Assembly: GCF_002288525.1 (NCBI RefSeq)
Contig: NZ_CP023068.1
Coordinates: 1-64,000 of the forward strand
Length of the DNA: 64,000 bases
Direction: 5' to 3'
Source of the DNA: Sinorhizobium sojae CCBAU 05684
GTDB lineage: Bacteria; Pseudomonadota; Alphaproteobacteria; Rhizobiales; Rhizobiaceae
Positions within the stretch are counted from its first letter, which is position 1. Each line of letters starts with the position of its first letter. The position numbers were made by a program, and so were the translations under genes. Shown here in pieces: positions 1 to 9,086 of the stretch. The notes below the pieces were generated by a model. That model saw only the letters and a program-made list of their open reading frames with translations, had not been told where the DNA came from and did no database searches.

Positions 1-1197
1 ATGTTGCAGCAGAGAATCCAGGGTGTCGATGAGCAGGAGCATTTGCCCTCCATGCTGGCGGCCGACGCCCAGGAACTCGCCCATCAACTTCAGGAACATC
101 AGAAGAAGATCTTCTCCCCGTCGGCGCAGAAAACCATGCGGCTGTTCAGCCCGGCGGAAGCCGCCGCCTTCATCGGAATCGGTGAGGGCTATCTGCGTCA
201 GATCGCGTCAGAAGGCCACGGGCCGCAGCCGCTGTCAAACGGCCGCCGGATGTATGCGGTCGAGGACATCGAACGCATCCGCCGCGTCCTCGACGAGGGC
301 AGCAAAGCCGGCAAATACATTCCCCATCGCAGGACCGATGAGAAGCTTCAGGTCATCTCGGTGATGAATTTCAAGGGCGGGTCGGGCAAGACGACGACGG
401 CGGCGCACCTCTCCCAATATCTGGCGCTCCGCGGCTATCGCGTGCTGGCAATCGATCTCGATCCGCAGGCATCGCTCTCCGCCCTGTTCGGTCATCAGCC
501 GGAGCTCGATGTCGGCGAGGCGGAAACCCTCTATGGCGCCATCCGCTATGAGAACCCCCGCCCTATCGCCGATGTCGTGCGCTCGACCTACACGACTAAC
601 CTCCACCTGATCCCCGGCAATCTCGAGCTCATGGAATTCGAGCACGAAACGCCAAAGGCGATGATCGGCGGCTCGGCTGAGACGCTGTTCTTCGCCCGTA
701 TCGGCGAGGTGCTTTCCGGGATCGAGAGCTTCTACGACATCGTTGTCATCGATTGCCCGCCGCAGCTCGGATTTCTCACCATGTCGGCGCTCTGCGCCGC
801 GACATCCGTCCTCATCACCGTGCATCCGCAGATGCTCGACGTCATGTCGATGTCGCAATTCCTGTCGATGACGAGCGAGCTCATGGCCGTCGTCGAGAAG
901 GCCGGCGGACGCACGAGCTACGACTGGATGCGTTATCTTGTGACGCGTTTCGAACCGAATGACGGTCCGCAGAGCCAGATGACCGGCTTCATGCGCGCGA
1001 TCTTCGGCAATCGCATGCTTCTGAACGCCATGGTGAAATCGACCGCCATCTCCGATGCCGGCGTTACGAAACAGACGCTCTACGAGGTGGAGCGCTCGCA
1101 ATTCATCCGCGGCACCTATGACCGGGCGATGGAGTCGCTTTCGCTCGTCAATGCGGAGATCGAAGAGATGATCCGCAAGGTCTGGGGAAGGAAGTAA
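1..1197 (+). CDS. repA: RepA, ParA-type partition ATPase
   Basis: First gene of the repABC operon. RepA is the Walker-type ATPase that works with RepB and parS to segregate the plasmid, and with RepB it represses the operon. A helix-turn-helix-like N-terminus (about residues 45-100, FSPAEAAAFIGIGEGYLRQI) precedes the deviant Walker A motif KGGSGKTTT near residue 125 and the LAIDLDPQASLS segment. A second ATPase motif, VVIDCPPQLG, follows near residue 250. At 398 residues it is normal for the family. The ATG is the first base of the window, so the promoter and any longer N-terminus cannot be seen. Three bases separate it from repB, indicating co-transcription. Confidence 0.96.
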   Translation: MLQQRIQGVDEQEHLPSMLAADAQELAHQLQEHQKKIFSPSAQKTMRLFSPAEAAAFIGIGEGYLRQIASEGHGPQPLSNGRRMYAVEDIERIRRVLDEGSKAGKYIPHRRTDEKLQVISVMNFKGGSGKTTTAAHLSQYLALRGYRVLAIDLDPQASLSALFGHQPELDVGEAETLYGAIRYENPRPIADVVRSTYTTNLHLIPGNLELMEFEHETPKAMIGGSAETLFFARIGEVLSGIESFYDIVVIDCPPQLGFLTMSALCAATSVLITVHPQMLDVMSMSQFLSMTSELMAVVEKAGGRTSYDWMRYLVTRFEPNDGPQSQMTGFMRAIFGNRMLLNAMVKSTAISDAGVTKQTLYEVERSQFIRGTYDRAMESLSLVNAEIEEMIRKVWGRK

Positions 1198-1200
1198 CCG

Positions 1201-2205
1201 ATGGCGCGCAAGAACCTGATCGGCATCTCCGACAACCCGGCAGTTTCAAGCGACGGAGAACGCCCGACGATCGAACGGCCGATCGCCGGGCTTCAACCGG
1301 CGCAGCGGCCGAGCGGGCTCGTAGGCGGCATCACGCGCTCGCTGTCGAACATCACCGAAAAAGTCGAGCGTGCCCAGGAACTCGAGCGGCGGCTCGCGGA
1401 AGGCCAGGCGATCGTCGAACTCGAGCCATCGCTGATCGACGCCTCCTTCGTTGTCGACCGGCTCGCCGTGGCCCCCGAAATACAGGCCGCTCTGGTTCAG
1501 CAGATCCGCGACCACGGACAACAGGTGCCGATCCTCGTCAGGCCGCATCCGACGGTACAGGGCCGCTATCAGGTCGCCTACGGCCACCGCCGGCTCGCCG
1601 CGCTCCGCGAGATCGGCAGCAGGGTCAAGGCGGTCATCCGCGATTTGACCGACGAACAGCTCGTCATCTCCCAGGGCCAGGAAAACAACGCCCGTACCGA
1701 TCTGTCCTTCATCGAGCGCTCGCTTTTCGCGACCCGGCTCGAGGATCGCGGCTTCTCGCGCGACACCATCATGTCGGCCCTCGGCGTCGACAAGGCGGCG
1801 CTTTCGAAGATGATCGCGGTCGTGCGCCGCCTGCCGCTGGAAATCATCGAAGCCATCGGTGCCGCGCCCTCGTTCGGGCGCCGGCGCTGGATGGAGCTCG
1901 CCGACCTCGTCGAGCGCGAAGGCACGGAGGCGAAGGCACTTGCGGACGTGCGGCTGCCGGCATTCCGCTCGCTCAACAGCGATCAGCGCTTCGAAAAGCT
2001 CTTCGCCTTGCTCAGCGCCGCCAAGGAGCGGCCAAGGACGGAAACCTGGCTTGCCCCCGATCGTGTGCGCGCGGTGCGAATCCGCGAAACCGATGCGGAG
2101 ACGACTCTTGCCTTCAGCAAGAGGGCGGCACCCGGTTTTGGCGATTTCGTGAGGCAGAGGCTCGAGGCGCTCTACCTCGAATATCAACAGGAAACAGGAG
2201 ACTAG
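1201..2205 (+). CDS. repB: RepB, ParB-type centromere-binding protein
   Basis: RepB binds parS palindromes and RepA to partition the plasmid. The 334-residue protein has the ParB/Spo0J N-terminal core: residues 80-150 contain QQVPILVRPHP and YGHRRLAALREIG, the latter matching the ParB GxRR-type box. A central helix-turn-helix region follows (SFIERSLFATRLEDRGFSRD, then MSALGVDKAALSKM). The C-terminus is typical of the RepB family. It starts 3 bases after the repA stop. Its likely targets, three copies of GTTGACAGCTGTCAAC, lie downstream of repC at 4404, 5511 and 5609. Confidence 0.95.
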   Translation: MARKNLIGISDNPAVSSDGERPTIERPIAGLQPAQRPSGLVGGITRSLSNITEKVERAQELERRLAEGQAIVELEPSLIDASFVVDRLAVAPEIQAALVQQIRDHGQQVPILVRPHPTVQGRYQVAYGHRRLAALREIGSRVKAVIRDLTDEQLVISQGQENNARTDLSFIERSLFATRLEDRGFSRDTIMSALGVDKAALSKMIAVVRRLPLEIIEAIGAAPSFGRRRWMELADLVEREGTEAKALADVRLPAFRSLNSDQRFEKLFALLSAAKERPRTETWLAPDRVRAVRIRETDAETTLAFSKRAAPGFGDFVRQRLEALYLEYQQETGD

Positions 2206-2211
2206 ACAGAG

Positions 2212-2267
2212 CAAAAGAAAAAGGCTTCCGAACGACTAGCGCTGCGGAAACCCTTCTCTCGTGTAGC
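2212..2267 (-). ncRNA. repABC antisense countertranscribed RNA (inc-alpha type)
   Basis: repABC operons carry a small antisense RNA between repB and repC that represses repC translation and determines incompatibility. On the minus strand there is a promoter-like pair (TTGACA at 2302-2297, GAATCT at 2279-2274) with exactly 17 bases between. A start near 2267 follows. A hairpin (GTTTCCG pairing with CGGAAGC, about 2251-2224) and a run of T residues (about 2222-2218) end the RNA. The size of about 50 nt fits the class. The exact 5' end is inferred from promoter spacing. Confidence 0.8.
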
Positions 2268-2273
2268 AACTTG

Positions 2274-2302
2274 AGATTCCCATTTCCGCGAATCAGTGTC
2301 AA
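2274..2302 (-). promoter_or_regulatory. Predicted ctRNA promoter
   Basis: Minus-strand TTGACA (2302-2297), a 17-base spacer and GAATCT (2279-2274). This is the best sigma-70-like match in the repB-repC gap and points away from repC, as expected for the antisense RNA. Confidence 0.7.
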
Positions 2303-2361
2303 GCGTTTTTGACGTCGTTTCGGCGAACGGATTTCTTTTGCCTTGGAAAAGGTGAAGAAAA

Positions 2362-3657
2362 ATGGAACGTGGAAATGTGACGACGCCTTTTGGGCGGCGG
2401 GCGATGACGTTTGGCATGCTCGCAAGTCAGATCACGGCCGGCCGAGTTGCGCCGGCGCAGTCGATCGACAAATGGAAATTGTTTCGAACTCTCTGCGAGG
2501 CGAAAACGGTAATCGGCGTGTCCGACCGCTCGCTTGCCGTGCTCAACGCCCTTTTGAGTTTCTATCCGGGCGCAGAGCTTTCCGGTAACACCGGCCTCGT
2601 CGTCTTCCCATCGAATGCGCAGCTTTCGCTCCGCACCCATGGCATGGCCGAAACGACGCTGCGGCGGCATCTTGCCTGCCTCGTGGAAACCGGGCTGATC
2701 ATTCGGCGCGACAGCCCCAACGGCAAGCGCTACGCCCGCAAGAACCGCAGCGGCTCGATCGGCGAAGCATTCGGTTTCGATCTCTCGCCGCTCTTGGCCC
2801 GGGCAGGGGAGTTCAAGACCGTTGCCGCCGAGCTTGCAGCCGAACAGCAACATCTACGCCTGTTGCGCGAACGCCTGAGCCTCTGCCGCCGCGATATCCT
2901 CAAGCTTATCGAGCTCACAGACGAGAGCGCTCCCGATGACGACTGGCAACCATACAAGGAGCGTTTCGAAGCGCTCGTCGCCAGCCTCCCTCGCAAACCT
3001 TCTTCCATCATCCTCGAAGCAGTTCTTGCAAAACTGGCGTCACTCCGGAACGAACTCACCAATCGCTTGGAAACACTGCTTAATTTGTCAAATACGGACG
3101 CCAATGATCGCCAGAATGGCTGCCACATACAGAATTCACAACCAGACTCCCAATCTGAATCTGAACGTCGCTTGGAAAAAGGGGAGGGACCGGCAAGCGA
3201 CGAGAACCGCGGCACGAAAGCGACGGACGCGGGCGTTGAGCGCCAATCTGCGCAGTTCCCACCGCCGATCCATGGCCCGGCGCAGAAGCTCCGGCCGGCC
3301 GAGCCGTTCGCCCGTGACATTCCGCTACCCGCCGTTCTGCAGGCTTGTCCGCAAATCGCCGACTACGCACCATCGGGCCGCGTCTCGAACTGGAGGGACC
3401 TGATGACGGCCGCGGTCGTCGTCAGAACCATGTTGAACGTAAGCGCCGACGCCTATGACGATGCCTGCGCGGTTCTCGGCTACGAGAATACGGCAACCGT
3501 AATCGCCTGCATCCTCGAGCGCGCCGACCGCATCAATTCGCCGGGCGGCTATCTGAGGGATCTCACACGGCGGGCAAGATCGCAGTCCTTTTCGATCGCG
3601 CCAATGGTCGGAGCGCTCAGCCGCGCCAGAAGGGAAGCAACGCTGATGGCGACCTGA
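2362..3657 (+). CDS. repC: RepC, plasmid replication initiator
   Basis: RepC is the replication initiator of repABC plasmids and acts at an origin inside its own coding sequence. The 431-residue protein has the characteristic N-terminal domain (residues 1-150, including TPFGRRAMTFGMLA and a winged-helix stretch with SNAQLSLRTHGMAETTLRRH). A variable hydrophilic linker spans about 230-310. The C-terminal domain ends in GGYLRDLTRRA and GRSQSFS-like residues. The ATG follows a weak AAAGGTGA ribosome site. Expression is probably limited by the antisense RNA at 2212-2267. Confidence 0.95.
   Translation: MERGNVTTPFGRRAMTFGMLASQITAGRVAPAQSIDKWKLFRTLCEAKTVIGVSDRSLAVLNALLSFYPGAELSGNTGLVVFPSNAQLSLRTHGMAETTLRRHLACLVETGLIIRRDSPNGKRYARKNRSGSIGEAFGFDLSPLLARAGEFKTVAAELAAEQQHLRLLRERLSLCRRDILKLIELTDESAPDDDWQPYKERFEALVASLPRKPSSIILEAVLAKLASLRNELTNRLETLLNLSNTDANDRQNGCHIQNSQPDSQSESERRLEKGEGPASDENRGTKATDAGVERQSAQFPPPIHGPAQKLRPAEPFARDIPLPAVLQACPQIADYAPSGRVSNWRDLMTAAVVVRTMLNVSADAYDDACAVLGYENTATVIACILERADRINSPGGYLRDLTRRARSQSFSIAPMVGALSRARREATLMAT
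3055..3175. other. Candidate replication origin inside repC
   Basis: The central part of repC is clearly more AT-rich than the surrounding GC-rich sequence, with stretches such as TTAATTTGTCAAATA near 3081-3095. In studied repABC plasmids the origin lies in an AT-rich segment of repC. The assignment rests on base composition and that precedent only. Confidence 0.4.
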
Positions 3658-4403
3658 TCTGCTGCCGTTGTCCGAACGTATTTGGATCACCTTGGAGAGA
3701 AACGGGTGACGGCTTTTCCGACGCGCCGAGAGGCAAGTATTGGGCGAGCGTTCTGCCAGTCTCGATTCTTGTGCAGCGTCGACGCGGCCGTTGCCACGCC
3801 TTCCGCGGATAATGGGTTCTCCTTCACCCGTTCGGCCGGTGGGGTGCCGCTGTGGAGAATGAGCAAGCACCGTCTGCGGATGTTGATTTGCGGCAGGAAA
3901 TGGCGGACACTCTGAACCGTTCCGGATTCGCCGATTGCCGGTCCTCTATGTCTTTCTTAAGAATTTTGCGCCTATCGTAAACCATTGGCATAAAAGGCGT
4001 CCCCCAACGAAGCGGAAGCTATCTCGCTAATCGTTTCCGTCACGTGGACGGTCAGGAGCGATCCTCGCTTCGGTGCATATGGCCCGAGATATACCGCGAT
4101 CGCCGGATGCCGAGATTCACAGAAAACAGGGACCCGAAGCGCACTCCGGCGTAGTCCGTCACTGGGTAAACCGCTCTTCCGGCACTCCCTTATGGAGGCG
4201 ACTGAACGCTGCAGTGGGCCCTATGCGTGTGGCAACTCACAACCGACGAATGAAGCTCGACAAGCCGACGTCCGGGAGCATGCCCTTGGAGGTACCGCAC
4301 AGGCCTGTCTAGCCAAACGCCGGACCGTTTCAAACTGGGAGACCGAGGATTTCCCATGCTTGCTGGCTGCGGCTATTTGTTGGAACCTTGCGGAGCAGGG
4401 GCT
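3658..4403. other. Gene-free region downstream of repC
   Basis: About 750 bases between repC and the first parS site. Short open frames exist (3682-3915 and 4073-4312, plus strand) but they lack recognisable motifs and good ribosome sites. No terminator-like hairpin with a T run was recognised. Nothing further supported. Confidence 0.5.
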
Positions 4404-4419
4404 GTTGACAGCTGTCAAC
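4404..4419. promoter_or_regulatory. parS centromere site 1
   Basis: Perfect 16-bp palindrome GTTGACAGCTGTCAAC, matching the GTTNNNNGCNNNNAAC form known for repABC parS sites. It lies just beyond the stop codon of the convergent glycosyltransferase-like gene. Identical copies occur at 5511 and 5609. Confidence 0.88.
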
Positions 4420-4425
4420 AGCCCG

Positions 4426-5286
4426 TCATTCGCGCCAATGCTCTGCGACCCAGGGCGTCGGGCGAATGTAATGCCGCAGATAGCGGAGCGGGTTTTTCTC
4501 CCGCCGGTCCGACGACAGCAGTCCGCGGAAATGATCAAGGGGCGCCGTTGCGCGGCCTTTATAGCCATATTGCCCATCGATCGCATGCTGCGGCAGCAGT
4601 CCTCGTGGGAAGAGAACGACGCGTGCATCGGCGGGCAGACGCGGTACGAACCAATAATTGAGCGGAAACGGCCAGCGGCAGTCCTGTCGGAAGTGCAGGA
4701 CATAGCGCCGCGGGAAGAGTTTCGCGCCGCCCGGAGCATTTCGGGTGACGAATCTCTGCTCGAACTCGTATTCGTCAGCAACCCCTTGCGGATCGGCTCT
4801 AAACTTATGCTGCAGCGGTTCGAGCTTGCCGACCGTGAAGCGGAACACCGAAGTCTGCCCGAGCCGCTCGAAGGGCGTTGTCTGATTTCTGGCGAGGACC
4901 ACATCGTCCGGGCCGCCGATTTCAAAGAAACTGTCGAGCGATCCGACGATCACGACGTCAAGATCAAGAAACAATACCGGCCCTTTGAGGTCTCCGAGCT
5001 TGGGCCCCCAGAGCCGCGCCTTGGGCCAGATGCCTTTGGTGTTCTCCGGCATCTTCGCCACGTCGAGCGGCGGCAGGTCTTCGCAGATAATCTCCGCTCG
5101 CAGATTGTCGCGACTGTCGGTGAAGCAGGTGAAGGTGAAGGGCGGCGTTATGTTGCGGGCCACCATCGCGTACAGTCTGTTGATGAAGGGTGCGCCGTAT
5201 TTCGTGCCCCAATTGATGCAGATCACCTGCTTGACGCCGCCGCTTGCCGCCAGGACGCTTGCCATTGTCGCCGCTTTCTTCACCAC
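4426..5286 (-). CDS. Glycosyltransferase-like protein
   Basis: A protein of up to 286 residues on the strand opposite repABC. It shows a GT-A-like pattern: an N-terminal CINWGTKYGAPFINRLYAMV segment, then FLDLDVVIVGSLDSFF around residues 107-122 with a DxD motif (DLD) of the type that binds metal and nucleotide sugar. The C-terminus is rich in aromatic and basic residues (FRQDCRWPFPLNYWFVP). No signal peptide is evident. Donor and acceptor cannot be inferred. The 5286 start is GTG; the ATG at 5265 (protein beginning MASVLAASGG) is an equally plausible start. The gene is flanked by parS sites on both sides. Confidence 0.7.
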   Translation of the reverse strand: MVKKAATMASVLAASGGVKQVICINWGTKYGAPFINRLYAMVARNITPPFTFTCFTDSRDNLRAEIICEDLPPLDVAKMPENTKGIWPKARLWGPKLGDLKGPVLFLDLDVVIVGSLDSFFEIGGPDDVVLARNQTTPFERLGQTSVFRFTVGKLEPLQHKFRADPQGVADEYEFEQRFVTRNAPGGAKLFPRRYVLHFRQDCRWPFPLNYWFVPRLPADARVVLFPRGLLPQHAIDGQYGYKGRATAPLDHFRGLLSSDRREKNPLRYLRHYIRPTPWVAEHWRE

Positions 5287-5510
5287 CGTCCCGCAAAGTG
5301 CCTCTGCGCAAAGCGCGGATAATTCTTGCTGGACAGGCCGGCAGTGAACGAGGTCAGCGGAAGGCTCTTGGAAACGCTGTTTTAATCAGTGCGTCTTAAA
5401 GCAGGAAGGAAGTCATCTGGCAAGCAGACAAGGCTAAGCGAGGTGTACCAGTTATCGTTCGAGCGGACGGGGTTCGGCTCGTCTCCGGCCGTATGCGAGA
5501 AGCGTTGCCG

Positions 5511-5526
5511 GTTGACAGCTGTCAAC
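5511..5526. promoter_or_regulatory. parS centromere site 2
   Basis: Perfect palindrome GTTGACAGCTGTCAAC, identical to the copies at 4404 and 5609. It is the likely RepB binding site. Confidence 0.88.
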
Positions 5527-5608
5527 ATCCCGGCCGTTGCAAAGGCGAAGAGCGACGGGGCGTCCATGGCCGATCGGCTGCGTAGCGGATTGCCGACCGG
5601 GCGGCGCT

Positions 5609-5624
5609 GTTGACAGCTGTCAAC
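5609..5624. promoter_or_regulatory. parS centromere site 3
   Basis: Third identical copy of GTTGACAGCTGTCAAC, 98 bases from site 2. The three copies form the centromere cluster. Confidence 0.88.
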
Positions 5625-5882
5625 TCTGTGCCGAACGCCGGCGGAATACCCGCGGCTCCGTGCCCGATCTCAGACGAGGCGGCGAGAAGCCGAAATTTCG
5701 GCCTTACGCCTCGGCTCATACCGGCCAGAGAAGGGGCCCCCGACATGCGAGATGGACACGGCGGGCAGGTGCGGGTCAATTCAGCCCTGACACGATATTT
5801 CGGTGGGCAATTCCCGCAGTACCTGTGACGGAAAGGAATCGCGTGTTACTTTCCGTTTCGCCGCCGAAGCAACGCTATTTTA

Positions 5883-7037
5883 ATGAGATACGAAATCCTC
5901 GATCCTTTGCATCCGACCCTTCTTCCGGCCCTGATCGCGGCGGAGGACGGGCTTGCGCGCCTCGATGAGAGGGCGGCCCGGCATGCCGTCGCCGAAGGCT
6001 TTCGCGAACGCGGGCAATTCTTCGATGCCGTTGCCGCCCTGTGGGTCGCAGGCGAATTGGTGCATGTCGAGGATCTCGTTCTACATGATTCGCATATGGA
6101 TGCGCGAGCGCCATCCCATGAATTGACGATTGCACATGCGGTGTTGCGGGCGCGGCGGCGGCTCGAATTGGCCGAGCCCGGATGGGCACTGTCGGCGCAG
6201 GGACTCGATGCGCTGCGGGGAGAGCAGGGCGGCCGAGCGGAAAAGGAAGGGGCAGAGCTCGCCGCCAGCCGTCAGGACGCGATGAACCAGCCGGAGTTTG
6301 CGGACCAGGATGCGGAGGAAAACCCGCTCGCCGGCGAGTTTGCCGAACTCGATGCGGCGCTTGCGCGCTCGCAGCGGTTGCTGGAGAGCCACGGCCAGAG
6401 TTTCGCCGAGGCCGGAGCGCTGTCGCAGCCTGTATCCAGGGAAAGCCAGGAACCCGCCGGTCAACTCGGACTGCTGTTCGAGGAGGATTGGGACGAGGCC
6501 GCCCGGCTTGACGCCTGGCGTGCCGTCCTGCCGACGGCCGATCAGCTGCCGGCGACGTTGGGGGCCGCAATCCTCTTCGATGCCTGGGAACGCCTCGAGC
6601 CGTTGCGTCGCCAGCACTGGCTCGGCTCACTTCTCGTCGGGGCCTATCTCAGCTTTCGCGGCAAAACGGCGTCGCATGTCCTTGCCTTCAATACTGGGCT
6701 GAAGACGATCCGCCATGATCGCCGCCGGTCGAAGGACAGGCTGACCCGCCTCCATGCTTTCCTCGAGGCATTGGCGGCAACGGCCGATCTCGGCCTCAAG
6801 GAACTCGACCGGCTGTCGCTCGCAAGGACGCAGATGGAGATCAGGATCAGGGACCGCCGCTCGAACAGCAACCTGCCGGGGCTGATCGAACTCGTTCTGT
6901 CGCGGCCGATCGTCTCGACCGCGCTGATTTCCCGCCGGCTCGGCGTGACGCCGCGGGGCGCGCTCAATCTCGTGCGCGAACTCGGGCTACGCGAGATGAC
7001 CGGCAGGGGCCGCTATCGCGGCTGGGGCGTGCTGTAG
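5883..7037 (+). CDS. RHE_PE00001-type protein with DUF1612 and C-terminal HTH
   Basis: A 384-residue protein resembling the rhizobial family with a DUF1612 domain and a DNA-binding C-terminus, often found on repABC replicons. The N-terminus (EILDPLHPTLLPALIAAEDGLARLDER) and the central helical part match my recollection of the family. Residues about 330-384 form a helix-turn-helix-like end (SRRLGVTPRGALNLVRELGLREMTGRGRYRGWG). An acidic, low-complexity segment sits near residues 115-180. Function is not established; DNA binding is inferred from the C-terminus. It lies next to the parS cluster, which may or may not matter. Confidence 0.75.
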   Translation: MRYEILDPLHPTLLPALIAAEDGLARLDERAARHAVAEGFRERGQFFDAVAALWVAGELVHVEDLVLHDSHMDARAPSHELTIAHAVLRARRRLELAEPGWALSAQGLDALRGEQGGRAEKEGAELAASRQDAMNQPEFADQDAEENPLAGEFAELDAALARSQRLLESHGQSFAEAGALSQPVSRESQEPAGQLGLLFEEDWDEAARLDAWRAVLPTADQLPATLGAAILFDAWERLEPLRRQHWLGSLLVGAYLSFRGKTASHVLAFNTGLKTIRHDRRRSKDRLTRLHAFLEALAATADLGLKELDRLSLARTQMEIRIRDRRSNSNLPGLIELVLSRPIVSTALISRRLGVTPRGALNLVRELGLREMTGRGRYRGWGVL

Positions 7038-7142
7038 CGAGCCCCAACTCGCCGGCACAGGCGATTGCAAGCTGCCGATCGGATGGCGCCGAGTCGTCGT
7101 CAGGCGGCTCACTGCAGTTGCTTTGGAGAACGCATACCGATA

Positions 7143-7161
7143 ATATTATGGTACACCGTAA
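7143..7161. promoter_or_regulatory. Operator copy 1 for the GntR regulator (7218)
   Basis: ATATTATGGTAYACCRTAA occurs here and again at 8425-8443 with two differences. This copy extends to an imperfect 20-bp palindrome at 7144-7163. It sits 55-75 bases before the regulator's start codon, consistent with autoregulation. Inferred from repeat, symmetry and position. Confidence 0.7.
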
Positions 7162-7217
7162 TATACATGCTACACTCCTCAACTGACAATTGTCCGGCCG
7201 ACCAAAATTGAGGTGAG

Positions 7218-7916
7218 ATGATGAACGCTGATTTGCGGGAAACCCACATACGCGTGGAGCGTCCATCCAAAACGCTACGGGAATTGGCGCTCGAGAAGGT
7301 CCGGGATGCGATTGTGGAGGGCTACTTCAAACCTGGCGAACGTCTCGTGGAGCGCGACCTCTGTGCCCAACTTGGCGTCAGCCGCACGATCGTTCGCGAA
7401 GTGCTCCGGCATCTCGAGTCCGAGGGGCTAGTCGCCAACTTGCCGAACAAGGGACCGATCGTTGCGCTTCTGGACCTGAATGAGGCAAAGCAGATTTACG
7501 AGATCCGCGGCGCCTTGGAGGCAATGGCCGCGCGCCTGTGCGCTGAGCGCGGCGACCCGGCAATCGTCGAAGCCCTTGAGGCGTCGTTGACGGAAATTCG
7601 GCTGTGCTATGCTGCGAAGGACATGGCAGGCGTTCTTAGCCAGACCAATGCATTCTACCAGACCCTGTTCACCAAGGTCGATCGGCACGTCGCCTGGGGC
7701 GTCGTGAACCTTCTGACTGTCCGGATCAACCATCTGCGCTCCATGACGATCAAGACCGAGAACCGCAACGTCGAGGGCCCGGCGCAGATGCAACGGATCG
7801 TCGACGCGATCAGAAGGGGGGATGGCGATGCGGCCCACAAGGCTGCCCTTGACCATGTCGCCCGTGCTGCGGCGATCGCGGAAGCGCTTCTGGCGGCACA
7901 GCAGACGCAAGAATAA
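7218..7916 (+). CDS. GntR-family regulator, FCD subfamily
   Basis: A 232-residue regulator. The N-terminal winged helix (residues 17-80) includes LVERDLCAQLGVSRTIVREVLRHLESEGLVANLPNKGP, characteristic of GntR proteins. The C-terminal helical FCD ligand domain begins around residue 88 (EAKQIYEIRGALEAMAARL). FCD regulators usually bind carboxylic acids and repress nearby catabolic genes. It has a ribosome site (AGGTGAG) and an operator-like palindrome upstream. The same operator precedes the catabolic operon at 8469, so that operon is its likely target. Confidence 0.92.
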   Translation: MMNADLRETHIRVERPSKTLRELALEKVRDAIVEGYFKPGERLVERDLCAQLGVSRTIVREVLRHLESEGLVANLPNKGPIVALLDLNEAKQIYEIRGALEAMAARLCAERGDPAIVEALEASLTEIRLCYAAKDMAGVLSQTNAFYQTLFTKVDRHVAWGVVNLLTVRINHLRSMTIKTENRNVEGPAQMQRIVDAIRRGDGDAAHKAALDHVARAAAIAEALLAAQQTQE

Positions 7917-8424
7917 TTGCGGTTCGGCCGCATCGGCCCGAACCCGGACCCGATTTTCGGAAAGCACGATGCGGAGGTTGATGGGCCTACAGCGTCCTTC
8001 GGGCGTTCCCAAGGAGGCGCGGCGCCGTAAGGCAGAAAGGGGTTGCCGCCCCTGACGAACAACGGCGTCGGCAAAAGCCCCCGTTGGGCGGCTCTCCATT
8101 GTCCGGCATTCGCGGCTTGTGCGGCAGTCTTCGCTGCTTAACGGCCACCTTTGCGTCGTGGCTTCCTCAAGACAGTTGATAGGAAAAAACATCCGCGGTC
8201 GAAAGGCCGTGCTACCGACCATCCGGTTTCGAGCCTGGCAAACGGCTGCCAGCGAGCAAGCGCCGCGCCACGCGAGCACGTTGACCCCTTCAACGCACTC
8301 TGACGCGCGCGTACACCACCCTGGCTCGCTGCCACCGAACGCTCCCGCCCAAGCTGCTGCTCTGTTCAACATCGCCGACAAGACGTCCCGGCGGAGCTAC
8401 CCAAACTTGAGTCTTGACGTGCTA
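7917..8424. other. Gene-free region between regulator and operon
   Basis: About 500 bases before operator copy 2. Short open frames on both strands show no recognisable motif or ribosome site. No known repeat was identified. Confidence 0.45.
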
Positions 8425-8427
8425 ATA

Positions 8428-8443
8428 TTATGGTATACCATAA
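8428..8443. promoter_or_regulatory. Operator copy 2, perfect palindrome
   Basis: Perfect 16-bp palindrome TTATGGTATACCATAA, the symmetric form of the sequence before the GntR gene. It ends 25 bases before the DUF1185 start codon, where a bound repressor would block transcription. Confidence 0.75.
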
Positions 8444-8468
8444 GACCATATCACAGGAAGGATGCCCG

Positions 8469-9071
8469 ATGCCCATTCAGATCCGCAAGACGTTGCTTCA
8501 GACCGAGACAACCCTGATTGAGGGAGGCAAGGCCGCCCCGCAGCCGTTGAAGCTGTTTTCGGCGCTGGCGGTGGTGAAAAATCCGTGGGCCGGGCGGGGC
8601 TTCGTCGAAGATCTCAAGCCGGAGATCCACGCGGCAGCACCCGTGCTCGGAGAGCTCCTGACCAGGATGATCATCGATGCCGTTGGCTCGGGCGAAGCAG
8701 TCGAAGCCTATGGCAAGGCTGCCGTCGTCGGGCTTGACGGTGAGATCGAGCATGCCTCGGCGCTCATCCACACGCTGCGCTTCGGCAATCATTATCGCCA
8801 AGCGGTCGGCGCCAAGTCATACCTTGCCTTCTCCAATACGCGCGGTCCCGCCAATGCCCCCGTCATGATCCCCCTGATGGACAAGAAGGACGAGGGGCGC
8901 CGTTCCCACTACCTGACGATCCAGACCGCTATTCCCGATGCGCCGGCCGCCGACGAAATCGTCGTGGCCCTTGGCGCTTCGATCGGCGGACGCCCTCACC
9001 ATCGTATCGGCGACCGCTACCAGGATCTGAAGGATCTCGGTCAGGACGTCGCCAATCCGGCCGGCGTCTGA
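8469..9071 (+). CDS. Amino acid synthesis family protein (DUF1185)
   Basis: A 200-residue protein matching my recollection of the DUF1185 / Amino_acid_synt family (for example LFSALAVVKNPWAGRGFVEDL and VGLDGEIEHASALIHTLRFGNHYR). The biochemical role is not established, despite the family name. Start chosen at the ATG preceded by AGGAAGG (8455-8461); an upstream in-frame start at 8430 would lie inside the operator and is unlikely. First gene of the operon controlled by the 8428 palindrome, and always of interest because the family travels with flavin monooxygenase genes. Confidence 0.82.
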   Translation: MPIQIRKTLLQTETTLIEGGKAAPQPLKLFSALAVVKNPWAGRGFVEDLKPEIHAAAPVLGELLTRMIIDAVGSGEAVEAYGKAAVVGLDGEIEHASALIHTLRFGNHYRQAVGAKSYLAFSNTRGPANAPVMIPLMDKKDEGRRSHYLTIQTAIPDAPAADEIVVALGASIGGRPHHRIGDRYQDLKDLGQDVANPAGV

Positions 9072-9086
9072 GCGGCGGGCGCTTCG

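Larger units (their letters stand above)
5287..5882. other. parS-bearing gene-free region
   Basis: About 600 bases containing parS sites 2 and 3, 98 bases apart, and no convincing gene. Short open frames across the palindromes lack motifs. An A/T-rich stretch just before 5883 may hold the promoter of the DUF1612 gene, but no clear -35/-10 pair was identified. Confidence 0.5.
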
